This document shows, piece after piece, positions 1 to 7,300 of a stretch of 7,365 bases of DNA; the stretch's first letter is position 1, and every line of letters starts with the position of its first letter. The position numbers and the translations under genes are program-made. The notes beneath the pieces were generated by a model. It was not told where the DNA came from, did no database searches, and saw only the letters and a list, made by a program, of their open reading frames with translations. The stretch comes from Bacteroidales bacterium (GTDB lineage: Bacteria; Bacteroidota; Bacteroidia; Bacteroidales; Dysgonomonadaceae): positions 1-7,365 of the forward strand of contig JAAZMQ010000366.1 of NCBI GenBank assembly GCA_012798745.1, written 5' to 3'.

Positions 1-85
1 CACGACTGGCAGAAATAATAATTGGGGCTTGTGCTTCAACAATTTCGCCATCTTTATTTTCGATTTCGATTTTATCCCACTTCAT
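1..85 (-). CDS. DUF1848-like protein, N-terminal fragment (runs off left edge)
   Basis: Only the first 28 codons are in the window, starting at the ATG at 85-83. The peptide begins MKWDKIEIENKDGE and continues to PIIISASR at the window edge. From family knowledge, DUF1848 proteins carry an N-terminal (I/V)ISASR(x)TDIPAFY-type segment, and this fragment stops exactly within that motif; the next codon begins with G, compatible with SASRATD. The family is of unknown function and has a C-terminal cysteine cluster resembling the Fe-S site of radical SAM proteins; that part lies outside the window. An ATG-ATG pair at about 93-98 leads into a short frame that stops at the GTGGGATAA, so the ATG at 85 is the only sensible start. 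It follows the 53-codon ORF after a 30-base gap, so the two may be co-transcribed. The family call rests on a short match and is moderately sure. Confidence 0.68.
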   Translation of the reverse strand, partial: MKWDKIEIENKDGEIVEAQAPIIISASR

Positions 86-115
86 CAACTTGCATCATTT
101 TAAAACCAAGTGAAA

Positions 116-277
116 TTACACTATTTCATTATTACCCCAAAAACACTTTAAACTATACTCTATTGCACTTCTAAAAAACCGATTATAAATAGAATTGAAT
201 TTGTTTTTGGCATCAAATTCATCGTCACTTAAATAACTTTCATTCAGACCTAAAATACAGCAATAGAACTTAGGCAT
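116..277 (-). CDS. Small hypothetical protein, 53 aa
   Basis: A complete 53-codon frame runs from ATG (277-275) to TAA (118-116). The product starts MPKFYCCILGLNESYL, has a mixed charged middle (SDDEFDAKNKF) and an aromatic C-terminal half ending CFWGNNEIV. It has no signal peptide and no membrane segment. Support for translation: a GAGGTGA sequence 6 bases upstream of the ATG, an 8-base overlap with the preceding short frame (which would allow translational coupling), and a position just 30 bases before the DUF1848-like gene on the same strand. I do not recognise the family and assign no function. It could be a real small partner of the DUF1848-like gene or a leftover of a larger broken gene. 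Confidence 0.45.
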   Translation of the reverse strand: MPKFYCCILGLNESYLSDDEFDAKNKFNSIYNRFFRSAIEYSLKCFWGNNEIV

Positions 278-386
278 AAATATTCACCTCAATTTGAGGG
301 GGAGTCGGAATGTCAAATTCAAATAGATTTTTTTCAAACGTCATAAAGTTCTTCCACTTCTTTATTAAATGGTATTTAAAGCTGGT
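270..386 (-). pseudogene. Short open frame, possible C-terminal tail of a truncated gene
   Basis: The frame is open from just after a TAA at 389-387 down to a TAA at 272-270. It reads KKWKNFMTFEKNLFEF and then DIPTPPQIEVNIYA. The only ATG is at 344-342, which would give a 24-residue peptide. The sequence looks like the end of a real protein rather than random DNA: aromatic/charged alternation, a PTPP turn, and a stop overlapping the next ATG by 8 bases. No start codon with a convincing ribosome site is present. The neighbouring methylase gene ends at 423, so one reading is that the restriction-modification operon, or a recombination that brought its 3' end, removed the 5' part of this gene. 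A random short frame cannot be excluded. Confidence 0.3.
284..290 (-). promoter_or_regulatory. Ribosome binding site for the 53-aa ORF
   Basis: The minus strand reads GAGGTGA, six bases before the ATG at 277. GAGGTG pairs with the CACCTC of a standard anti-Shine-Dalgarno tail. It stands out because the methylase start in this window has no well-spaced Shine-Dalgarno match, and it is the main reason for believing the 53-codon ORF. It lies within the coding end of the preceding short frame, as expected for coupled genes. Confidence 0.45.
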
Positions 387-422
387 TTAATTAAGCTTTG
401 AGTTCTATTGAGATTTTGATAA

Positions 423-3400
423 TTAATTTTCGTCTCCTTTATTTTCTGTTAATCGAAATTCAATCTCATAGTTTTTTATAAATTCGATTTCTTCTTCATT
501 TAATCCATAAAGAGGTCCAATAAAATCATCTATCGCATCAATGTATTTTTTTGATTTTCCAATTTTATATTCTTTGAAAGTGTCAATATGAGCATATTTC
601 GTTGTTATCCTTGTTTTGGCGTTTTTTTCAATATCTTTTAAATAATCGTCATACAATTTTTCCAAAACCTTAATTCTTTCTTCCGACAATTCATTTATAG
701 GTATTGGAAAAGAATCTATTTCGTAAGATTTTAAATCAAGGTTATTTGAGTAAATTTGATAATACCAAAAGAACAAATTACTGCTCATAATTGCTCCAAT
801 GGCATTGCAAAAATATTTATCTATAAGTATTGCTTTCTCTTTAGTAGAACCAGTTGAATAATTAGTTATTATTTTAAAATATCGACCTCCTGTTGTTCTA
901 TAATATAAAGCTTTGCCATTATTTTTCTGTAAATCTTTAGTTTTAGTTTTTATTGAAAATAATTTATCTAGAATTCTTGTTTCGATGGGGAGACTAATTT
1001 TAGGATACCTTCCATATAATTTGTAGTTTTTTACGTCGATAAACTGCAAATTTTCAAGTAAAGTTTTTAAATCAAAACCTTTACCTTTTCGATACATTTT
1101 TGTACATAAAATTTGTTCAACTGGCGTAAGTGTTTTAATAAAAAAAAGGATAGAAGTATTTATCACGGCATTTTGGAAAATTGGTTGTGGCCTTACCGCA
1201 TAAGAGGAAATTTTGATTAATTTACAGTTTTTTTCGAGGAGGTTGTGAAGAGCTGTCATTGAATCGCTTGAAGTGATAGAAATAGGGACAATATAAATTA
1301 AGTTTCCATTCCTCTTCAAAATATTGAATCCTTTTTCGATAAATAATGAAAACGAATCTAAAGAACCTTTTTGTTTCCCTGGAATAGTTTTGGTGCATAA
1401 ATATTGTTTTTTGAAATATTTTTTTTCATTCTCTGAAAATTTTATTCCATAGGGCGGATTGCCCATTACAATATCAAAGCCTGTTTCTTCCTCAATTGGT
1501 TTGAATGCTTTGTCAATGGAAGTCAACACATCTTGAAATAGAGAAAAATCAATGGCTGGAATTTGATGCTTCAGATGGTTGTTGTTGATATAATCTATGG
1601 CATTGGCAAAATGTTGGAAATCCTCTACAGGAGTATTGTTGTAGTGCTTTGACCAGAGCTTCTGCCGTGTACTATCGCTGTACTCCAACCCACGGGCTGG
1701 GCATCCCAACGTATCGTGGGTTGTGTCGTCGGTCGTACCATAGGTCGTATCGTGGGTTGTAGTCATGTCGAATTCATGCGATGCATAGCTTTTCAGATCT
1801 CCTACAATTTTCGGAACGTCTTTTTCTTCTGCTACCAACAACAAATGTACATGATCGTCGAGCACATTCATTGCCAATACTCTATAGTGTTTTGCCTTTA
1901 TACGCCAAGCAAGCAATTGTGCTACCTCGTTTCGTTCTTCGAGAGACAACTGGATAGGAACTAAACCTTCTGTTTTGGACGGCATATAGTTCTCTTTTTT
2001 TCGGCTATTGTGAGTTGTCCAGGTGATGTTGAATGTTTTCCATTCTTTTTGTATTTTTCTTTTCTCTTTTTTTATTCCGAACATCCATTCAGGGTCAAAC
2101 CAATCGGCGGAGCGATTGGTATCATAAGGATCCCAGGAGGCGATTTTTTCGGTATAATTGGAAGAGAAACCGCTTTCTTCGAGCAATGCTTTGAGTTGAT
2201 TTCTTAATTCCCGATCTCTTTTTTCAATTTCTTTCTTTTTCTTTTCGTTGTTTGCTGTAAAATGTTGTTTCCTTAATTGGGAAAGTTCTTTTTCGGTTTG
2301 GATTATTTTATCATCTTTAAAAAACAGTTGTTGGGGTTTGTGTAGCCCGATAAGCGAGTTTGCGGCTACTAATTTTGTTTCGAGATTGGGCAATGGTTCG
2401 ATACCGAAATTATCCTCAATGTTTGAGTTTACTTTTTCGTCCACCAGTAAAGAGATAAAAAACCGGAGCTTGGCAATATGAATGGCAATGGGTTGAATAT
2501 CTACTCCATAAATACAATTTTGTATCAGATATAGTTTCCGTCCATAATCGAGTTCGTTTCGTTTAAAACTGTTCTCGATTTTTTCGCAAAGCTCGTTTTT
2601 TAAGGTAGGATCGGTAATATAGTCAAGCGCCCGAATTTGATGCTGTTTCCATTTTTTGTTGTGGGGATCGAGTTTCGAAAGCAGGAAGACGAGTTTATTT
2701 AAAACCCCGATAGGAAAAGCGCCGGAACCAACGGCCGGATCTATGATTTTCATTTGGTTGACGATTCCTATCAGGTAATCGGTTTCTCTTTCATCAAAAG
2801 GGTTATCCTCTTCGCCATATGAAAACAGGGAGTTTAATTTTTCATCGAGATTTTCCGTTAGGAAAGTATTTTCGATATTGGTTTTGAAATAGTGTTTCAG
2901 CGATTCGGTTACCATGTAGTCCACAATTTCGCGTGGAGTATAATAGCTGCCGGTGGCTTTGCGTGCCGTAGTTGCTGTTTCGGGATTGTAGGAAGCCAGC
3001 AGGTTTTCGAATACTTTTCCCAAGAGTTCGGGATCGAGTGCCACTTCCTCGTCAATGGGGGTATTTTCATCGACTGTAAAGTTGTAAGTATTTAAAATGG
3101 GAATTAAACCTTGTACAGGTGTCTTTTTATACTTTGCGTTACCGTAATATTTTGTCAAATCCACATTTTTTTCTTTCGAAAAAAAAAGTTCGTTGGGGAA
3201 AATGGGTTGATTTTTTTCTTTATCCGAAAATCCATCCATGCGGATTTCTTTTCCGGTGTCGTTTGAGGGATCGTCTTTACGCTTATCCAGGCATTCAAAC
3301 AGGCCACCGTTGAGGAAAGGAATTTCGTTAAAAAGAATGTCGATGTCTTCCTCGGGATGACAGAAAAGATTGTGATAGCGAAAATATCCATGATTCATGT

Positions 3401-4253
3401 AATCCCCGTTTTTGCCTTGGAATTCCCCTTCTTTTCTGAATTTCCTTTCCGGGATAGGGGTGTTAAGTGTAGCAAAAAAGAGATTCTGAAGAATGGCTTT
3501 GTAATAGGTGCTTTCCTCATCGTCTGTGTTTTTCAGGATATTTTTAATTTGCTCATAGTCGAAAAGTTTCGGATTGATCAATTTTTTTTCCTTCATAAAC
3601 CAAACAAAGATGATTCGGGTAATGAAACGAATGAGCGCAATGTTTCTTCCATTGGGCTGCTGTTCTGCGTCATCGGGAAATTTTACCTTTTCCAGTGCCC
3701 AGAAATACCAGTTGGCGATTTCGTTGTAAAACTCGCGCGTTACTTTTTCTACGCTGAATGCCTCGATGATGGAGTCGAGCGAAGAAAAATCGGCTTCGCT
3801 CATTTGTTGGATGAAGGTTTTGTTGGTTTGTTCCTTACTAACGTAATAGGTATAGCGTTTAAAATTGCTCCATTCTCTTCTGCCCGACGACAGGGGTATG
3901 TCGTATACCAACGAGAAGCGAAAGTTGCCTTGTTCATCGTAGAAAATGAAGAATCCTCCGGCATAGCGTATGTTCTCTTTTAGAATTTTCTTTGCCAGAT
4001 CGTATTGGGCTTTTTTTCCGGAGCGCTCGGTTAAAGGTTGATGGGTCTTGAAAGTATAAATGCAAATATCGGAATTGCCGCACTCAAATTCTCCCAACAA
4101 CAGGCCGTCGGTGAAAAGCGGATTTTCGGGTGCGGGCGATTCCAGCATACGAAACTTCGTGGTTTTGTTACGGAACAGACGAACAAGGTTGTCGGTTGAA
4201 AAATCGTTAATGATTTTTTCTAAAATGGCGATGGTTTCTTTTTTTTCATTCAT
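423..4253 (-). CDS. Eco57I/type IIG-like N6-adenine DNA methyltransferase with an inserted Y1/RAYT transposase-like domain, 1276 aa
   Basis: Predicted cytoplasmic DNA adenine methyltransferase using S-adenosylmethionine. Residues 1-430 form an N-terminal helical region of a kind seen in type IIG-like enzymes (TERSGKKAQYDLAKKI at 76-91); no clear PD-(D/E)XK nuclease site was found. The catalytic fold then follows: motif X GSYYTPREIVDYM (435-447), SAM-binding motif I DPAVGSGAF (505-513), YGVDIQPIAIHIAKLR (582-597), ANSLIG (631-636), a Lys/Glu-rich probable coiled coil (651-693), DWFDPEWMFGI (717-727), then catalytic motif IV GNPPYG (931-936). NPPY indicates N6-adenine methylation. Residues 1000-1276 are the likely target-recognition region, with TTGGRYFK (1120-1127) and YEIDSFPIP (1176-1184). 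Residues 728-924 are an in-frame insert described separately. The ATG at 4253 is the only start: an in-frame TGA lies 11 codons upstream. It follows the helicase gene after 54 bases, so both are probably one operon. Downstream of the NPPY codons the DNA turns strongly AT-rich. The methylase assignment is firm; the insert's role is open. Confidence 0.93.
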   Translation of the reverse strand: MNEKKETIAILEKIINDFSTDNLVRLFRNKTTKFRMLESPAPENPLFTDGLLLGEFECGNSDICIYTFKTHQPLTERSGKKAQYDLAKKILKENIRYAGGFFIFYDEQGNFRFSLVYDIPLSSGRREWSNFKRYTYYVSKEQTNKTFIQQMSEADFSSLDSIIEAFSVEKVTREFYNEIANWYFWALEKVKFPDDAEQQPNGRNIALIRFITRIIFVWFMKEKKLINPKLFDYEQIKNILKNTDDEESTYYKAILQNLFFATLNTPIPERKFRKEGEFQGKNGDYMNHGYFRYHNLFCHPEEDIDILFNEIPFLNGGLFECLDKRKDDPSNDTGKEIRMDGFSDKEKNQPIFPNELFFSKEKNVDLTKYYGNAKYKKTPVQGLIPILNTYNFTVDENTPIDEEVALDPELLGKVFENLLASYNPETATTARKATGSYYTPREIVDYMVTESLKHYFKTNIENTFLTENLDEKLNSLFSYGEEDNPFDERETDYLIGIVNQMKIIDPAVGSGAFPIGVLNKLVFLLSKLDPHNKKWKQHQIRALDYITDPTLKNELCEKIENSFKRNELDYGRKLYLIQNCIYGVDIQPIAIHIAKLRFFISLLVDEKVNSNIEDNFGIEPLPNLETKLVAANSLIGLHKPQQLFFKDDKIIQTEKELSQLRKQHFTANNEKKKKEIEKRDRELRNQLKALLEESGFSSNYTEKIASWDPYDTNRSADWFDPEWMFGIKKEKRKIQKEWKTFNITWTTHNSRKKENYMPSKTEGLVPIQLSLEERNEVAQLLAWRIKAKHYRVLAMNVLDDHVHLLLVAEEKDVPKIVGDLKSYASHEFDMTTTHDTTYGTTDDTTHDTLGCPARGLEYSDSTRQKLWSKHYNNTPVEDFQHFANAIDYINNNHLKHQIPAIDFSLFQDVLTSIDKAFKPIEEETGFDIVMGNPPYGIKFSENEKKYFKKQYLCTKTIPGKQKGSLDSFSLFIEKGFNILKRNGNLIYIVPISITSSDSMTALHNLLEKNCKLIKISSYAVRPQPIFQNAVINTSILFFIKTLTPVEQILCTKMYRKGKGFDLKTLLENLQFIDVKNYKLYGRYPKISLPIETRILDKLFSIKTKTKDLQKNNGKALYYRTTGGRYFKIITNYSTGSTKEKAILIDKYFCNAIGAIMSSNLFFWYYQIYSNNLDLKSYEIDSFPIPINELSEERIKVLEKLYDDYLKDIEKNAKTRITTKYAHIDTFKEYKIGKSKKYIDAIDDFIGPLYGLNEEEIEFIKNYEIEFRLTENKGDEN
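1686..1723. repeat. REP-like imperfect palindrome inside the RAYT-like domain
   Basis: On the plus strand CAACCCACG (1686-1694) and CGTGGGTTG (1715-1723) are exact reverse complements, a 9-bp stem. Between them TGGG (1698-1701) and CCCA (1705-1708) form an inner 4-bp stem with a CAT loop, leaving GGC and ACGTAT as unpaired bulges. A GC-rich stem with an offset bulge and a small loop is the general form of REP elements recognised by RAYT enzymes. It is translated as part of the loop around residues 844-856 (THDTLGCPARG). The 1681-1740 stretch has 36 G/C of 60, the highest I counted among sampled rows. Its recognition by the encoded domain is inference. Confidence 0.6.
1710..1760. repeat. 15-bp in-frame direct repeat, 36-bp period
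   Basis: CGTATCGTGGGTTGT occurs at 1710-1724 and again at 1746-1760, exactly 36 bases (12 codons) apart. GGTCGTA also occurs at 1731-1737 and 1743-1749, 12 bases apart. Because both periods are multiples of three, the reading frame is kept and the protein shows TTHDT twice (residues 832-836 and 844-848) within a Thr/Asp-rich loop. The second copy also carries CGTGGGTTG (1751-1759), so the left palindrome arm at 1686-1694 can pair with either copy. The pattern suggests local duplication of a palindrome half-site. Confidence 0.75.
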
Positions 4254-4307
4254 ACCTTTTGAAGGTTTATTGTTTAAATGGATTCAAATGAGTTGGATGA
4301 ATTGTTT

Positions 4308-7300
4308 TTAATCTGTTTTCCTGTTTTCGATAGCAACGATGATTTCTTTCGACAATTGGGAGATGCGTTGTTTTTCCTTGTATAAATAATCGGAGCCAAG
4401 TTCTTCTTCCAGCGCTTTTAACTCGTTGATTCCTTTCGCTAGGTTTTTCTTTATGTCGATGTTCGAAATTCTTCTGAGGGTATATTGGGAGAGGGTGCCG
4501 TAATCGAGCAAATCCTCCAGCAGCATCCTTATAAAGGGCTTTAGTAAGGTGATATGGGGGTTGTCTTTTACTTCCAACAGGCTGCGCAGCACGATGATGG
4601 CTTTGGTTTGCAGCGTATTTTCCGGAAGAGGTTTGTTGTTTTTCTTATTATTTGTGCTATAATTTTTAATGGTTTCGTATTCTTCCCAAAAACGGTTGCT
4701 TAAAGGCAAGAGGGGCTCGTTTTTATCGGCTTTTATTTTATCGAGCACATCTTCGACGTCTTCAATAGAATGATTTTTATCTTCTTCGTTTACGTCGTAT
4801 AGCTGATGATGAACAAAGAGCTTTTGTTTTTTGACAACAACAAATAATTCGTTTTCGGTATTCTCTTTGGCAACTTTTATGCGTGAAGGAAAATCATTTA
4901 AAGAGGCAACAATATCGGGATATTTTTCTTTTAAGGCTTCAAATTCTTTCGAGATTTTGGTATAAGGGCTTTCTCCTTCGAGATAGTCGGGGTGTCGTTG
5001 TATTTTGGAATAGAGTCCGGAGGGGGTGGGCTCTTCGTCGATATTGAAAATTTTGGCATCTTCGCCCAGCGTATTGTGAATCATGAACATTTTTTGTGCC
5101 GCAATTTCTCTTGAATGAACCAAGTCTGATCCTTTTTCGGTGGGAAAGAAGTTGACAATGTAGAGTTTATCGAAAACCTTTTTGCTGATGCGGTTGATTC
5201 TGCCAACGCGTTGGATAACGCGTACGGGATTCCAAGGAATATCGTAATTGATAACCATTCCGGCGCGATTCAAATTGAATCCTTCCGAGATTTTATCGGT
5301 GGTGAGCAAGATATCGTAATCGTCGGATTGTTGCTTTGCCGTGGCATCGAAGTTTTTAATGATCTCTCTGATTTTTCCGGCGGGCAGATTGCCTGCTACA
5401 ACCAGTACACGTTGGTTGAAGGATTCGTTTAGTAAGGGATCAAGATGTTTTACCGTATCGGCGTATTCCGAAAAAATGATGACTTTCCTTTTGGGTTCAA
5501 AGAGGTTTTCAGGCGGTGCATTGAGCACCGTTTTTACCCCTTCGATGAGGCGTTGGGCTTTGGGATCTTTTGCTACCAGATCCAGCGCATGCATTTCGTC
5601 GAGAATCTGTTGGAATAATTCAATGTCTGACTGAATATCGTTAATGAAATCGTTTTTCCGTTTAAAATCCTTCAGTTTATACACTTTATGGTTTTTGGGG
5701 TATTCGTTGTTTTTGATTTTTTCGGAATACTTTTCCAGGTGATTCTCTATATCGTCGGCATCCAATTTATAAATCTTTTCCAGCAGACTTCTGTCGAGAA
5801 TGTATTTGTCGGTTTTCCGGATAAATTGGAGCACAATTTGGTGAGTGTTAATGAAGTTTTTTACGCTTTGCTCAAAAGCGCCGAATGAGCTTTCGAATCG
5901 TTTTACCAGCAAGCGGCGCATAAAATCGTACAAGTTGAATTGTTGTTGATACTGGAAATTCTCTTCTTTATCGAGCTCTAGTTTTTCTTCTTTTGAAAAT
6001 TCGTATTCAAAAGGCTTGTAAATAGCTCCTTTGAATTTTCCGCCTTCATCGGGCAAGGCAAAATAGTGTTTGATGATTTTGTCGTAAAATGCCGATTGAT
6101 CTTTGCTCAGTTCAAAGAACCATTCTTGGGGAGGCTCAACAATCGACAGCTCGTTTACTTCATTTTTATAGTAGGGATGGTTTAGAATGTCCAGTCGGTT
6201 TCGGCGGATGATCACCGGTTCAATCACATCGCGAATTTGTTTGGCTAACGTGCTTGTGCGTTTTTTTATTTTATTTGGGTTAACCACAGTTTCATTGAAT
6301 AGACTCGCATAGAAAAAAAGAGCGCGGCTTCGTTTTTGAGAATCTGACGACCGGTAATAGCGCTTGATGTAAGAAAGTTTATCGAATTCCGATTTGAAGT
6401 ATCTGAATTTGTTTTCCAAATCATCGTCGAGTGTGATGCTCGATTTTTTTGGTACAATAAAGAGTTTGAGCAACGAAAATATATCGGCAGGTTTGTTGTT
6501 GAATGGGGTGGCGGTAAGTAAGATAACGATTTTGCCGCGACAGATATTTTTCAGATATTCGTAATCTTTGGTATCTTCGTTTCTGAAGCGATGTGCCTCA
6601 TCGATGATCACTACTTCGATATCGTCTGTTCTTGAAATGAATTCCGATACCTGTTCGAGGTTTCCGAGGGAGAATGCTTCCCAGCCAAGAGAGGCGAGGT
6701 GAAATTGTTCGAGGTATTTTTTCCATCCTTCCGATCGTGCTCTATCACCAATAATACCCGGAGGCGCAATGACGATTCCCCGTTTTTTCAATTCGAAGGC
6801 AATGCTGCAGGCAATAATGGTTTTGCCCAGTCCCACCACATCGGCAATGATAACGCCATTGTTTTTTTCTATAATGGATAGTGCTTGTTGAACAGCATCC
6901 AGCTGATAGCGATACGTTTTGTAGCCGTTTTCTTGGAGAACCTCGGTGAGTCGTCGTGTAATTACTTTTCCACGAAATGTATCAAGATAATTTTTTAAAA
7001 CAAAAAGGTAGGCTTCAAACGGAGTGATTTCTTTGATTAGGGTTTCTTGTTCAAGGGTTTTGATCACTTTTTTCTTTACTTCGTCGTTTTCTGTAATTTT
7101 TATGCCGTCATTCCATAGTGCATCAAAATAGCTTTCTGCTTCGTCGAAACCGTAATCGCTGATTTCCACATTGAATTCTGCTTGCGAGGTTAATCCGGCC
7201 GAGGTGAGGTTGCTGCTGCCGGTGATGAAAAGTTTGTCGCGCCCGATTTGTCCTTCTTCCAGTTTGAAGATATAAAGTTTGGCATGATTGGGGTCACGTG

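Larger units (their letters stand above)
1482..2072 (-). other. REP-associated tyrosine transposase-like (Y1, HUH) domain inserted in the methylase
   Basis: Corresponds to methylase residues 728-924. Visible motifs, in the order expected for Y1/RAYT proteins: a first strand FNITWTTHNSR (741-751), a helix LSLEERNEVAQLLAWRI (769-785), a strand leading to the HUH metal motif DDHVHLLLV (799-807; HVH codons at 1845-1853), a helix KIVGDLKSYASHEF (815-828), a variable loop (830-860), LWSKHY (866-871), and a helix AIDYINNNHLKHQ (885-897) in which Tyr888 (1590-1592) sits where RAYTs carry the nucleophilic Tyr (EYIHNNP type). Both the HxH and the Tyr are kept, so single-strand DNA nicking chemistry is possible. 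The frame is intact on both sides and no separate start, stop or mobile-element end was seen, so this is a fused domain rather than an intact insertion sequence. From memory, similar THNSR-type segments occur in related Bacteroidota methylases, which would make it an inherited domain; this is unverified. Confidence 0.8.

Noticed and set aside
288..299. CTCAATTTGAG palindrome as a terminator after the methylase
   Set aside because: The arms are only five bases, A/T-rich, with a one-base centre and no following T-run on the relevant strand. It overlaps the ribosome site of the 53-codon ORF.
390..422. Terminator just downstream of the methylase stop
   Set aside because: TTAATTA arms and an AAAGC/GCTTT pair can be drawn, but the stems are short and A/T-rich with large loops and no T-run, so no terminator can be supported.
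1716..1964. Plus-strand open frame across the repeat region (starts MGCVVGRTIGRIVGC)
   Set aside because: The repetitive peptide simply reflects the direct repeats read on the other strand. The minus-strand reading carries the HVH motif and continues into the methylase.
1482..2072. A complete IS200/IS605-type or RAYT mobile element with its own gene
   Set aside because: There is no independent start with a ribosome site, no stop, no accessory gene and no element-end hairpins on both sides. The reading frame is continuous with the methylase.
3357..3983. A 208-codon plus-strand open frame
   Set aside because: It lies entirely antisense to the methylase, whose motifs and frame are firm. Its translation is rich in Phe, Val and Ile with no recognisable domain, as expected for the reverse of a Lys/Glu-rich protein.
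7167..7169. GTG as start codon of the helicase gene
   Set aside because: The frame is open upstream to the window edge and encodes HAKLYIF and GSSNLT, so this Val is internal to a PLD domain.
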